From: an uncultured Lachnospiraceae bacterium
GTDB lineage: Bacteria > Bacillota > Clostridia > Lachnospirales > Lachnospiraceae
DNA: 39,020 nt
Reading direction: 5' to 3'
Assembly (NCBI GenBank): GCA_900549995.1
Contig: URQQ01000040.1
Location: 1-39,020 of the forward strand
Notes under the pieces: generated by a model
The model's input: only the letters and a program-made list of their open reading frames with translations
Told to the model about the DNA's origin: nothing
The model's database searches: none
Shown: positions 8,141 through 16,183 of the stretch, one piece after another
Position numbering within the stretch: position 1 is the first letter of the stretch
How the letters are laid out: every line of letters starts with the position of its first letter
Translations under genes and position numbers: made by a program

Positions 8141-8169
8141 TGTAAATCCGCTCCGCTTCATGCTATAAT
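8141..8169 (+). promoter_or_regulatory. Putative promoter of the two-component genes
   Basis: TATAAT (8164-8169) preceded by TGC gives an extended -10 element; the -35 position 17 bases upstream reads TGTAAA and is weak. It lies about 45 bases before the response-regulator start. The rest of the 330-base gap (7883-8163) between the divergent genes shows no further structure I can interpret. Confidence 0.5.
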
Positions 8170-8212
8170 GATCTTGAAAAATTATACTTTTCTGCCTTTA
8201 GGAGGGATAGAG

Positions 8213-8926
8213 ATGCTTGCTGTGATCTGTGATGATCTTGCAAAGGACCGGGACATCCTGTTGGAGTTTTGTGCCCAATATACAAAAAATAATCATCTGC
8301 CCATTGCTACACTGGTCTTTGAAAACGCTGGAGCGCTGCTGCAGAGCCGGGAGGCCCGGGGCGCTGACGTGATATTTATGGATATTTATATGGAAGGTGC
8401 CCTGGGGGTGGACGCAGCCCGTATCCTGCGGGGGAAAGGCTTTCGTGGAGCACTGGTCTTTACTACTACCAGCCGGGAACACTATGCGGACGGCTTCGAT
8501 GTAGAAGCCTCCCATTACTTAATCAAACCAATAAGCTGGGAAGCTTTTTGTGAAGCCATGCGGCGTACCCATGACCGGATGGGTGTTTCCGCCCGAAAGG
8601 TGCGCTTGACTGCCGGACGGAACGAGCTGGAGGTAGACGTTACCGGTATCCGGTATGTGGAGGTCTACGGGCATAAAACGGTACTGCACACTCCGCGGGG
8701 TGAGGTGGCAGTGAACCATTCTCTTTCCGCGCTGGAGGAACGCCTGGGCGGTGACCCGTTTTTGCGGTGTTACCGCTACTTTATCGTCAACATGGATTTT
8801 GTGAAGCGCTTAAACGAAGACTGCTTCTTAATGAAGGATGGCCGGGATATCCCCCTCTCACGGGATGGACGTACTGCCCTCAAAAACCGGTATATGGCCT
8901 ATGTATTCGGCCGGATGGAGGAATGA
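8213..8926 (+). CDS. LytTR-family response regulator (AgrA-like)
   Basis: A 237-residue response regulator starting at the ATG at 8213, directly behind GGAGGG; an upstream ATG at 8168 lacks a ribosome site. The receiver domain (1-115) has the acidic pair Asp7/Asp8, phospho-acceptor Asp57 in FMDIYMEG, a TTTS segment near 84-87 and Lys105 in LIKPI. The C-terminal LytTR DNA-binding domain (about 135-235) contains RYVEVYGHKTVLHT and FLRCYRYFIVN, the usual LytTR signature. It is followed after 4 bases by its sensor kinase. Such regulators typically control surface proteins or peptides in response to extracellular signals; the divergent surface-protein gene is the obvious candidate target. Confidence 0.93.
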   Translation: MLAVICDDLAKDRDILLEFCAQYTKNNHLPIATLVFENAGALLQSREARGADVIFMDIYMEGALGVDAARILRGKGFRGALVFTTTSREHYADGFDVEASHYLIKPISWEAFCEAMRRTHDRMGVSARKVRLTAGRNELEVDVTGIRYVEVYGHKTVLHTPRGEVAVNHSLSALEERLGGDPFLRCYRYFIVNMDFVKRLNEDCFLMKDGRDIPLSRDGRTALKNRYMAYVFGRMEE

Positions 8927-8930
8927 TAAG

Positions 8931-10301
8931 ATGGAGACGATTACTGCAGAATACATCACCTGTGTGATTGAGGCAGCTATGACCATGTTTTTCTGCCTCT
9001 ATGTGACCCGCGGCCTGCTGCAGGTGCCAATACGGATTCTGGCGCCTGTGGCAGCGCTTCTGGCTGTGGCCGGCAGTGCGGCCAGCATGGCGCTGTCGGC
9101 ATGGCTTTGTACCTGTCTGCCCTTCTCGATGGATACCAGTACCGTCTCCCTGCCGCTCTGGTTTGCCGTTGGCTATTTCAGCCTGCGCCGGGCGACTCAT
9201 GAGCGGGCAGGCGGACTTCTGTTCATCCTGCTTTTATCGGTACAGGTATTACATTTATGCCGGAGTACCACCTACTTTTTCTATGGCCTCTTCTTGCCTC
9301 ATATGACAGACGGCTCATACTGCTGGGCGGATATTCCAGGTTTTGGCATCCCATCGGTTGTACTGACATTTCTGCTGGCAGTCTTCTGCCACAGGCTCTA
9401 CCAGAAACTGCGTGGGATCGATCTGCGGGGATATCTTCGGCTGTGGCTTATCCCCCTCTTCTTTGTGATTCTTTATATTCTGCAGACCAACATCTATCCG
9501 CTTGGGAATTTCACCCTCACAAACGGCTTCCGCCTTTTGATCGGCTTATGTGCTTTCGTAACCTATTCCCAGATGGTTTCAGCCATCTCTCATGCGGCGG
9601 TGGCGGCAAGGGAAACAGAAATCCATACCCAGCTTGCCCACCAGCTTGACCTGCAGCGGGCACGGGTGGACGATCTGGAGAGCCATGCCGAGGAGATGAA
9701 ACGCATCCGCCACGACCGCAGGCAGCATGTCCAGGTACTGCGGGGCCTGTTGGAAAAGGGAAAGGTTCATGAGGCTCTTACTTATCTGGATGACTACGAG
9801 GACAGCATGGCTGGCGCTATCCAGCCGCCCCTCTGTGAAAACTTTGTGGCTGACACGCTCTGCCGCCGCTATGAAACACTGGCTAAGCAATCGAATATCA
9901 CGGTGGCGATGAACATTTCTCTTCCAAAAGAACCGGGAATCTCCGGCAGCGATCTTGCAGTCATCCTTGGAAACTTATGGGAAAATGCCGTGGCAGCCGC
10001 ATTGGATGCAAAGGAAACGCACCGCTTTATCCGACTGCGGATACAGACCCAGGAAGAACAGGTTCTGATCCGTATGGAGAACGGCTACGATGGGGTAATA
10101 TACCAGGAGAGTGAACGGTTTTTGTCTTCCAAACCTGGCCGGAATAGAGCCGAAGGCGTGGGGATTGCCAGTATCCGCTCGATGACCCGGCGTTACAGCG
10201 GCCTGACGACCTTCGACTACACCCCGGACACCTTTACCGCTTCGGTACTGCTCTATCTGCCAAAAACAGGGGAACTCATGCCAACAAGTACCAAGTCATG
10301 A
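8931..10301 (+). CDS. AgrC-like sensor histidine kinase (GHKL type)
   Basis: A 456-residue membrane kinase starting at the ATG at 8931, four bases after the regulator stop. Residues 1-220 contain about six hydrophobic membrane segments. A helical linker (225-255) leads to the phospho-acceptor box RIRHDRRQH (His261). The ATP-binding GHKL part shows an N-box (NLWENAVAAALD, about 335-346) and a glycine box (GVGIASI). This layout matches AgrC/ComD-type receptors of peptide pheromones. No AgrB/AgrD-like partner is visible next to it, so its signal is unknown. The gene is visibly richer in G+C than the flanking metabolic genes, a possible sign of acquisition. Confidence 0.92.
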   Translation: METITAEYITCVIEAAMTMFFCLYVTRGLLQVPIRILAPVAALLAVAGSAASMALSAWLCTCLPFSMDTSTVSLPLWFAVGYFSLRRATHERAGGLLFILLLSVQVLHLCRSTTYFFYGLFLPHMTDGSYCWADIPGFGIPSVVLTFLLAVFCHRLYQKLRGIDLRGYLRLWLIPLFFVILYILQTNIYPLGNFTLTNGFRLLIGLCAFVTYSQMVSAISHAAVAARETEIHTQLAHQLDLQRARVDDLESHAEEMKRIRHDRRQHVQVLRGLLEKGKVHEALTYLDDYEDSMAGAIQPPLCENFVADTLCRRYETLAKQSNITVAMNISLPKEPGISGSDLAVILGNLWENAVAAALDAKETHRFIRLRIQTQEEQVLIRMENGYDGVIYQESERFLSSKPGRNRAEGVGIASIRSMTRRYSGLTTFDYTPDTFTASVLLYLPKTGELMPTSTKS

Positions 10302-10372
10302 TCCATCGCAGGGAGCGTCGTACACTTTGTCCCCTCTCCCCACATATCCCACCTTTTATATAAAAATAATGA

Positions 10373-11482
10373 TTAAAAGTCTGTCTGCGCTTCACCGCCA
10401 TTTTTCAGTTTTACCGCAAGATATAAGACAACCGCATCACGAAATTTCCGGGGATTCATTCCACATTTATCATAGATTTTATCCAGTCTGTTCTGTACCG
10501 TGTTCTTATGCAGATATAACCGCTGGCACGTATTTTTAAGTGACATTTCCTCATCAAAATAAACAGCCATAAGTGACATATCGTCTTCATTGAGTCTTGC
10601 GACTGTCTTATTAATGTATGCTTCCTTACTGCCTGCATCCAGCGCTGAGATTACAATTTCTAAGATCAAATCATCAAAGACTGCCAGTCCTCCTGATTTT
10701 TCAGACAAACTTTTCAATGCCGTGAGACCTGATTGATACGAATCTGCAAGCTGAAATACAGAGCACACTTTCCCGGCTGCAATCTTTACGTCCTTTTCAT
10801 GATCCTTTGTAAACTTCTGAAAAATACCCAACTTCTTCTGAAAATCCCTTGCATCAGCAATTGCCAGATATTTATTCGGATAGTAATACGTAAAAAGACT
10901 GATCCCGGCCATTTCAAGCATCTCCTGAATCTTCCTTTCAATAGACGCACTGTGTGGAAACCCGCGGTCCGAATTCATTCGGATGATCAGCACACGTTTC
11001 TCCCTCTCCCTGTCGATTCCCAACTCTCTGAGACATTCTGACAGGTAATCTACTTCCAGGTTTTCTCCACTGAGAAGTGTCTGAATGACGTAATGTTTTT
11101 TTTCTGACACTGTACGGCTGAATGCACTTAATTCCCGTTCCCGTATCAGCAGATGTGTGATCTTCTCCGCCAGATGCGCATACTTTCTTACTTCTCCGGG
11201 ATCTCCGCTGATCCCGATGACAGCAACAAAAATGCCATTATTATAAACCGGAAGGTTTACCCCCTTTTGTGTCCCCTCATATCCTTCCTCTTCACTGACC
11301 TCTATCACAGTCTCTGTCTGCGCTGCTTTATATCCGATCTCATGAAAATTTCCAATCCTTTTTTCATCCGTACCTGCGAATATAATTCCTGCCCGGTTTA
11401 TGAAATTAATGTTATGTCCGCAGACATCCTTGACAGTGTCCGCAATCTGCTGTGCAAGCAGTTTATCAATACTGGTAATCAT
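10373..11482 (-). CDS. cdaR: CdaR-type sugar diacid regulator (PucR-family HTH)
   Basis: A 369-residue transcription factor. The N-terminus (4-135) matches the putative sugar-diacid recognition domain, opening IDKLLAQQIADTVKDVCGHNINF with a later GVNLPVYNNG and GISGDP pair. The centre is a GGDEF-like/PucR linker, and the C-terminus (about 310-368) is the PucR-type helix-turn-helix with LYLHKNTVQNRLDKI. In Escherichia coli CdaR activates glucarate, galactarate and glycerate genes including a glycerate kinase; here the gene diverges from a glycerate kinase, the same arrangement in principle. Start is ATG behind AGGGGG. Strong call for family; the inducer is inferred to be glycerate or a hexarate. 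Confidence 0.92.
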   Translation of the reverse strand: MITSIDKLLAQQIADTVKDVCGHNINFINRAGIIFAGTDEKRIGNFHEIGYKAAQTETVIEVSEEEGYEGTQKGVNLPVYNNGIFVAVIGISGDPGEVRKYAHLAEKITHLLIRERELSAFSRTVSEKKHYVIQTLLSGENLEVDYLSECLRELGIDREREKRVLIIRMNSDRGFPHSASIERKIQEMLEMAGISLFTYYYPNKYLAIADARDFQKKLGIFQKFTKDHEKDVKIAAGKVCSVFQLADSYQSGLTALKSLSEKSGGLAVFDDLILEIVISALDAGSKEAYINKTVARLNEDDMSLMAVYFDEEMSLKNTCQRLYLHKNTVQNRLDKIYDKCGMNPRKFRDAVVLYLAVKLKNGGEAQTDF

Positions 11483-11525
11483 ATCTTTCCCCCTGTCAGC
11501 GTATAGCTTTTATAACCTATAGTAT

Positions 11526-11541
11526 ATAGTATAAATACTAT
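11526..11541. promoter_or_regulatory. Inverted repeat between cdaR and glycerate kinase
   Basis: ATAGTA-TAAA-TACTAT forms a 16-base inverted repeat in the AT-rich 172-base gap between the divergent genes, and TATAGTAT-like words recur around it. A TATAAT box for the kinase lies at 11621-11626 with no recognisable -35, which fits an activator-dependent promoter. Binding by the CdaR-like protein is inferred only from position. Confidence 0.4.
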
Positions 11542-11654
11542 TTTTGTATATATTTTCCGTCTATTATTGTTATATATACTATTTCATATCTGCTGTCCAT
11601 GGGTTATGATAACAGTATCTTATAATTGATCCCATAATGAGAGGAAGGTACTAT

Positions 11655-12794
11655 ATGAATGTAGTTATAGCAATTGATTCACTGAAAGGAAGCCTGTCTT
11701 CCATGGAAGCGGGAGATTCGATCTCCCAGGGAATACGCCGAGTCATCCCTGAGGCAGATATTCATGTCAGGCCACTGGCTGACGGAGGCGAAGGTACGGT
11801 AGAAGCCCTTGTATCTGGAATGCATGGTACTTACTGTGATATAACCGTATGCGGACCACTTGGAACTCCAGTAAACTGCCGTTACGGAATGATATCTAAA
11901 ACAGGCACAGCAATCATAGAAATGTCCGGTGCTGCTGGAATTACACTGTTATCTGACAGCGAAAAGAATCCCTTATACACTACGACTTACGGTGTAGGTG
12001 AAGTAATCAAAGATGCCATTGGCAGAGGCTGCAGGAAATTCATCATCGGAATTGGAGGAAGTGCCACCAATGACGGCGGTGTCGGAATGCTCCAGGCACT
12101 GGGATATGATTTTATGACAGCAGACGGCCGCCAGATCTCCCCCGGTGCCAAGGGGTTATCAGAGCTTCATACCATCACAGACACCAACGTGATCCCAGAG
12201 CTTTCCAAATGCACCTTCCATATCGCATGTGATGTGGAAAACCCTCTATGCGGCGAATATGGCTGCAGTGCCATCTATGGCCCGCAAAAGGGTGCCACCC
12301 TGGCGATGATCCGGGAGATGGATCAATGGCTTGACTCTTATGCTTCTCTGGCCAGAGAAAAATATCCGGACGCAGACCCGGATCATCCGGGATGCGGAGC
12401 TGCAGGCGGACTCGGATTTGCATTTCTGACTTTTACAAACGCCGCGTTAGAATCAGGGATAAAAATCGTTCTGGAAGAAACAGACCTGGAATCATATATT
12501 CAAAACGCAGATATCGTAGTTACTGGTGAGGGGCGCCTGGACCTGCAGACTGCCATGGGAAAAGCACCTGTCGGAGTCGCAAAACTGGCAAAAAAATATG
12601 GGAAAACAGTCATTGCCTTTGCAGGGAGCGTAACGAAAGACGCACGTGCATGCAATCAAAATGGAATTGATGCCTATTTCCCGGTCCTCAGAAGTATCAC
12701 CTCCCTGGAGGAAGCGATGCTTCCCGCAAATGCGAAAGAAAATCTGGCCGACACGGCAGAGCAGGTATTCCGGCTGCTTCATTTAAAACCGTAA
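11655..12794 (+). CDS. glxK: Glycerate kinase (GarK/GlxK type)
   Basis: A 379-residue cytoplasmic kinase of the glycerate kinase type 1 family, which phosphorylates D-glycerate (to 2-phosphoglycerate in the GarK/GlxK group). Signatures: N-terminal IAIDSLKGSLSS, the LADGGEGT motif near 45-52, a glycine-rich GIGGSATNDGG around 130-140, and a late VTGEGRLD. Length is normal (about 380). Start is the ATG at 11655, six bases after GAGGAAGG; an earlier in-frame ATG at 11637 precedes the ribosome site. It diverges from the CdaR-like regulator, and GarR-like reductase encoded at 23.7-24.6 kb could supply its substrate from tartronate semialdehyde. Confidence 0.95.
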   Translation: MNVVIAIDSLKGSLSSMEAGDSISQGIRRVIPEADIHVRPLADGGEGTVEALVSGMHGTYCDITVCGPLGTPVNCRYGMISKTGTAIIEMSGAAGITLLSDSEKNPLYTTTYGVGEVIKDAIGRGCRKFIIGIGGSATNDGGVGMLQALGYDFMTADGRQISPGAKGLSELHTITDTNVIPELSKCTFHIACDVENPLCGEYGCSAIYGPQKGATLAMIREMDQWLDSYASLAREKYPDADPDHPGCGAAGGLGFAFLTFTNAALESGIKIVLEETDLESYIQNADIVVTGEGRLDLQTAMGKAPVGVAKLAKKYGKTVIAFAGSVTKDARACNQNGIDAYFPVLRSITSLEEAMLPANAKENLADTAEQVFRLLHLKP

Positions 12795-12825
12795 ATCTGG
12801 TCTTAAAACTTTGTTTATAAATCAT

Positions 12826-12875
12826 AAAAAGAAGGAAACGGTCCAGCCATATCCCCGGACCATTTCCTTCTTTTT
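12826..12875. terminator. Bidirectional terminator between glycerate kinase and dipeptidase
   Basis: AAAAAGAAGGAAA and GGTCC on the left pair with GGACC and TTTCCTTCTTTTT on the right, a long stem with an A-tract before and a T-tract after. The two flanking genes converge on it. Confidence 0.9.
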
Positions 12876-12884
12876 ACTTCCTGT

Positions 12885-13850
12885 TTATTTTCCCCAATAT
12901 CGTTCCATGAATTTCTCTGCATTCCGGAAACAGACATCTTCGATCTCTCCGGTTGAAAATCCTGCATGCTCCATTGCCTCTGCAAGTTTATACATATTCT
13001 GGCATCCATCAATCTGTAGTTCATCTTCCACACCGTCAAAATCAGTTCCAATACCCACAACTTCTCTTCCTCCCACCTTCACTATATGGCGGATATGAGA
13101 TATCATAGCATCCGTTGTTGATCTCCCATCCTCCGAGAGGAAATCACCGCCGAAATTAATTCCTGTAAATCCACCCTTTTCGGCCAGCTGCCTGATCATC
13201 TCATCAGTCAGATTCCTGTTATGTCTGCAGATGCTTCTGGCATTGGAATGTGATGCAAGAAACGGTCGTCTGCTGTATCGGCAGACATCTTCAAATCCGC
13301 CGTCCGACAGATGCGATACATCCACTATAATTCCCAGTTCTTCCATCCGTCCAAGAGCCTCAATTCCAAACGGCTTCAACCCCTTTTTGTTCATTTCCGG
13401 ATGGCATCCCGGATATCCCAGACAATTTTCATAATTCCACGTAAGCGTAATCAACCGGATTCCTTTTTGATACAGTTCCTCCAGACGTTCCAGCCGGTCC
13501 TCCAGGATTCCTCCCTCTTCAACTGTAAGGAAACAGGATACCTTTCCTTCCTGCCTGTTTTTTATGTACTCACGGTAAGAACCTGCAAAAGCCGCCTCTC
13601 TTTCATGACCAGCGAGTCCCTGATAAAACAGATCTGCCATCCCCAGCGCATCTTTATAATGGGATTGCAGAAATGGCTGATCTTCCCACCATATATAACA
13701 TGCGAAAAACTGTGCACCGTAACCGGCTTTTACCAGTCTCCTGATATCAATCTGTCCTTTATTCTCCCACAATGTCTGACTATGATCATTCACTCTGTGA
13801 AGGTCATAGAGTTTCATCAATGTATCACAGTGGAAATCAATGACCCTCAT
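12885..13850 (-). CDS. Membrane dipeptidase (peptidase M19, renal dipeptidase family)
   Basis: A 321-residue zinc dipeptidase. Visible family residues: DFHCDT at the N-terminus (the H-x-D metal pair), VEEGG near 105 (bridging Glu), DVSHLSD (zinc His), ASHSNARS (second zinc His) and GIGTDFDG near the C-terminus. Size matches bacterial M19 enzymes, which split dipeptides, often with D- or dehydro residues at the C-terminal position. There is no signal peptide, so it acts in the cytoplasm. Its start overlaps the end of the APC permease gene by 14 bases, so the two are translationally coupled: uptake followed by hydrolysis. Confidence 0.95.
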   Translation of the reverse strand: MRVIDFHCDTLMKLYDLHRVNDHSQTLWENKGQIDIRRLVKAGYGAQFFACYIWWEDQPFLQSHYKDALGMADLFYQGLAGHEREAAFAGSYREYIKNRQEGKVSCFLTVEEGGILEDRLERLEELYQKGIRLITLTWNYENCLGYPGCHPEMNKKGLKPFGIEALGRMEELGIIVDVSHLSDGGFEDVCRYSRRPFLASHSNARSICRHNRNLTDEMIRQLAEKGGFTGINFGGDFLSEDGRSTTDAMISHIRHIVKVGGREVVGIGTDFDGVEDELQIDGCQNMYKLAEAMEHAGFSTGEIEDVCFRNAEKFMERYWGK

Positions 13851-15291
13851 TTTCTGTACCTCCCTGCTGCTTTCTGTAATGCTTTAGCGACCACAGTCTG
13901 AGCAGATAACCTACAATGATTAATACAATCGGTCCGCCATACGTTTTCACCGTAAGCGTTGCTGCTTCTTTTGCCGATTCTGCCCACACAACATAATCAA
14001 GTCCTGCACCAACATAGCCAAGCACCGCCAGAAGAATGGCCACCCCTGCTACTGCCAGCGCAAATCCTCTCGATTTAAATGCTGAAAATTCTGATTTCTT
14101 ATTCTTCAGCTTAAACGCAAAGAATGCAACGGCCAGCATTGCATATGCCGGAACAGAGGAAAGGGCTGACAGATCCGTCAGCATATTAAAAAATGCGTCC
14201 AGACCACCCATTCCAAACAGCGGAACTACAATTAGTACAATGACGATTGCACACTGAATCCAAAGTGCATTCTTAAGTGTTCCGTCTTCTTTTTGTTTTG
14301 TCAGTACCTTCGGAAATGTCCCCTCTGGTACTTCTGAGAACAAAGCCCGCAGTGGTGATTCCATCCATACGATGTAGGCAGCCACCGATGTAATAGTCAG
14401 AATCAATGCATAGATTCGAATCACAATTTTGCCGTTTAATCCAAAATTATCTGCCAGTGTCTGGTACACTACATACGCTGCATCTTTAACTCCTGCGTTC
14501 TGGATAGTCTCCGGTGAAGAAACAAGAAGCACCGCAACTGACCCAATGACATAGGCAAACCCAATCAAAAATGTTGCAATAAATACTGCCTTTGGAAAAT
14601 TCTTTTTGGGATTATCCATATTTTTCACGTAAGTACCCCCGACCTCTGCACCTGCAACCGCAAGCAAAAGCCACGAGAACGTAGAAAAATAAGAAGTATT
14701 AAATGAAGGTGTCAATGATTCTGCTGTAAACTTAGTCTCTGACGGTGTTCCTATGACCAGGCCTACAAAAGCGAACACGATAAATATTGCCGTGATTGCT
14801 AATGTAAGCTTCCCGCCGACATCACTGATTTTAGAGAATTTCTTTACCCCTCTTGAAGCAATAAATGTCAGCAATACTGCCAGAAAGATACTCATGTACG
14901 GCAGCAGATATGCACTGTCATCTGTAAATCTGTTTTCCCCGAATATCGTCCATGAGACCATAACCGGCACTTTTGCAAATACCATCTGCAGATAGAACAG
15001 TGTTGAAATAAAATAAGACCATGTACCGATAAACGCCCACTTTTCACCCAATCCCATTTTAATCCACGTGTAGATCCCTGCACTTCCTGCGTCCTTCACT
15101 GACGCAAGTTCCGCTATAAACAACGACAGCGGCAGGAAAAACAGAATCGCTACGATGAACCACGACGGCACAGAGGCCGGCCCCAGTGCTACTACGTTAT
15201 TGGTAATATTCCCAAACCCAAACGTAGGGACAACAATTAAAAGTACCACTGTCCATAATCCTAATTTGCCTGACTTTTCCTTCTTTTCCAT
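13837..15291 (-). CDS. APC-superfamily amino acid/peptide permease
   Basis: A 484-residue membrane protein with about twelve hydrophobic segments. Near the N-terminus lies VVPTFGFGNITNNV, the glycine-rich first helix of APC transporters, and further on a DNPKKNFPKA loop of the kind seen in glutamate/GABA antiporter and YjeM-like members. The start is the ATG at 15291 behind AAGGAG; the longer frame to 15336 runs through the operator region. It is first in an operon with an M19 dipeptidase, so a dipeptide or an amino acid released from one is a likely substrate. A TetR regulator is divergently encoded. Confidence 0.9.
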   Translation of the reverse strand: MEKKEKSGKLGLWTVVLLIVVPTFGFGNITNNVVALGPASVPSWFIVAILFFLPLSLFIAELASVKDAGSAGIYTWIKMGLGEKWAFIGTWSYFISTLFYLQMVFAKVPVMVSWTIFGENRFTDDSAYLLPYMSIFLAVLLTFIASRGVKKFSKISDVGGKLTLAITAIFIVFAFVGLVIGTPSETKFTAESLTPSFNTSYFSTFSWLLLAVAGAEVGGTYVKNMDNPKKNFPKAVFIATFLIGFAYVIGSVAVLLVSSPETIQNAGVKDAAYVVYQTLADNFGLNGKIVIRIYALILTITSVAAYIVWMESPLRALFSEVPEGTFPKVLTKQKEDGTLKNALWIQCAIVIVLIVVPLFGMGGLDAFFNMLTDLSALSSVPAYAMLAVAFFAFKLKNKKSEFSAFKSRGFALAVAGVAILLAVLGYVGAGLDYVVWAESAKEAATLTVKTYGGPIVLIIVGYLLRLWSLKHYRKQQGGTENEGH

Positions 15292-15312
15292 ATCTCTCAC
15301 TCCTTTTCTTAT

Positions 15313-15336
15313 AACACGTTCACTGAACACGTTCAC
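15313..15336. promoter_or_regulatory. Operator-like repeats before the APC permease
   Basis: AACACGTTCAC is perfectly repeated at 15313-15323 and 15326-15336, a 13-base period, and GTTCACTGAAC (15318-15328) is an 11-base palindrome spanning the junction. The element lies between the permease promoter and its ribosome site, as expected for repression, and is a good candidate site for the neighbouring TetR protein. Confidence 0.6.
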
Positions 15337-15347
15337 CCTGTCTCTAT

Positions 15348-15375
15348 TCTATATCATCGAAAGAACTCTTGTCAA
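15348..15375 (-). promoter_or_regulatory. Promoter of the APC permease-dipeptidase operon
   Basis: On the minus strand TTGACA (15370-15375) is followed after 16 bases by TATAGA (15348-15353). The operator repeats are just downstream. Confidence 0.65.
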
Positions 15376-15376
15376 T

Positions 15377-15405
15377 TTGTATTTTTTTTACAATTTTGCT
15401 ATACT
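15377..15405 (+). promoter_or_regulatory. Promoter of the TetR regulator at 15.5 kb
   Basis: TTGTAT (15377-15382), 17 bases, TATACT (15400-15405). It lies back to back with the divergent permease promoter, so one repressor could affect both. Confidence 0.55.
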
Positions 15406-15480
15406 TACGTTACGAAGAAAGTACGCAAAGCGTGCTTTAATATTCACTTCTGCCAACATTCTGATAGGAGGAATGATATA

Positions 15481-16086
15481 TTGAGCGAGAAATCTTATAT
15501 TTCCCGTAAAGAACAGGCACGCCTTACCAAAAAGAAAATATTTGATACTACAATGCTTCTGATTAAAAAGAAGGGTTATGGGAAAATCACAATTCGGGAA
15601 ATCTGCCAGAGTGCTCAAATTTCCATTGGTACGTTTTATATCTATTTTACTTCCAAAGATGAAATTCTCTGGGAAATCTATGATAAAATTGACCAGAAAG
15701 TAAAGTTTGCAGATTCTGTTTCCGGTCAGCCGGTCATTGGTCTGATTGGCCAGGACTTCCTGATGTACCTGTCCCATATGACTTCAATGTTTGAGAAAGA
15801 GCTTCTGCGTGAAATTTACCGAAACACTCTTCTTTCAGGCGAAAATCATTTTCTTTCAAGAGAACGTCCTTTGTTTCAATCTGTACTGTACCGACTTGAG
15901 AGTCTGCCGGAAAGTAACCGTATTTTTGCAGCAGAAGCCCCTGAGACACTTTGCCGCAGGTTCCATCTTTTTGTGCAGTCCTATATTTACCAGTGGCTCG
16001 TGGACGACAATCTGGATCCCAGTTTTCTCACTGCTGAGTGTGTGCAGGAGCTTTCCCGCTATATGACATTATATATAAATGAGTAA
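15481..16086 (+). CDS. TetR/AcrR-family transcriptional regulator
   Basis: A 201-residue regulator beginning at a TTG codon (15481) behind AGGAGG; no ATG is better placed. The N-terminal helix-turn-helix (about 12-58) reads IFDTTMLLIKKKGYGKITIREICQ then IGTFYIYF, the classic TetR core with the G-T-F-Y-x-Y-F turn. The C-terminal ligand-binding half is unlike any specific relative I know. It diverges from the APC permease-dipeptidase operon, whose leader carries repeats suited to a TetR dimer, so it is the likely repressor. The inducer may be an imported peptide or amino acid derivative; this is inference. Confidence 0.92.
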   Translation: MSEKSYISRKEQARLTKKKIFDTTMLLIKKKGYGKITIREICQSAQISIGTFYIYFTSKDEILWEIYDKIDQKVKFADSVSGQPVIGLIGQDFLMYLSHMTSMFEKELLREIYRNTLLSGENHFLSRERPLFQSVLYRLESLPESNRIFAAEAPETLCRRFHLFVQSYIYQWLVDDNLDPSFLTAECVQELSRYMTLYINE

Positions 16087-16131
16087 AACTGATACTTTAT
16101 AGCTCTCTGCAGTTTCAGATATTTTCGCATG

Positions 16132-16174
16132 AAAAAAGAGAAAAATTCCTCTCCCGGAATTTTTCTCCTTTTTT
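16132..16174. terminator. Bidirectional terminator between the TetR gene and pepT
   Basis: An A-rich arm with GAGAAAAATTC pairs with GAATTTTTCTC, bounded by AAAAAA on the left and TTTTTT on the right. The TetR gene and pepT converge here. Confidence 0.85.
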
Positions 16175-16183
16175 AATAACACT

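Noticed and set aside
7883..8160. LytTR binding sites between the surface protein and the response regulator
   Set aside because: ACAGT-like words occur on the minus strand, but no clear pair of direct repeats at the usual spacing could be seen.
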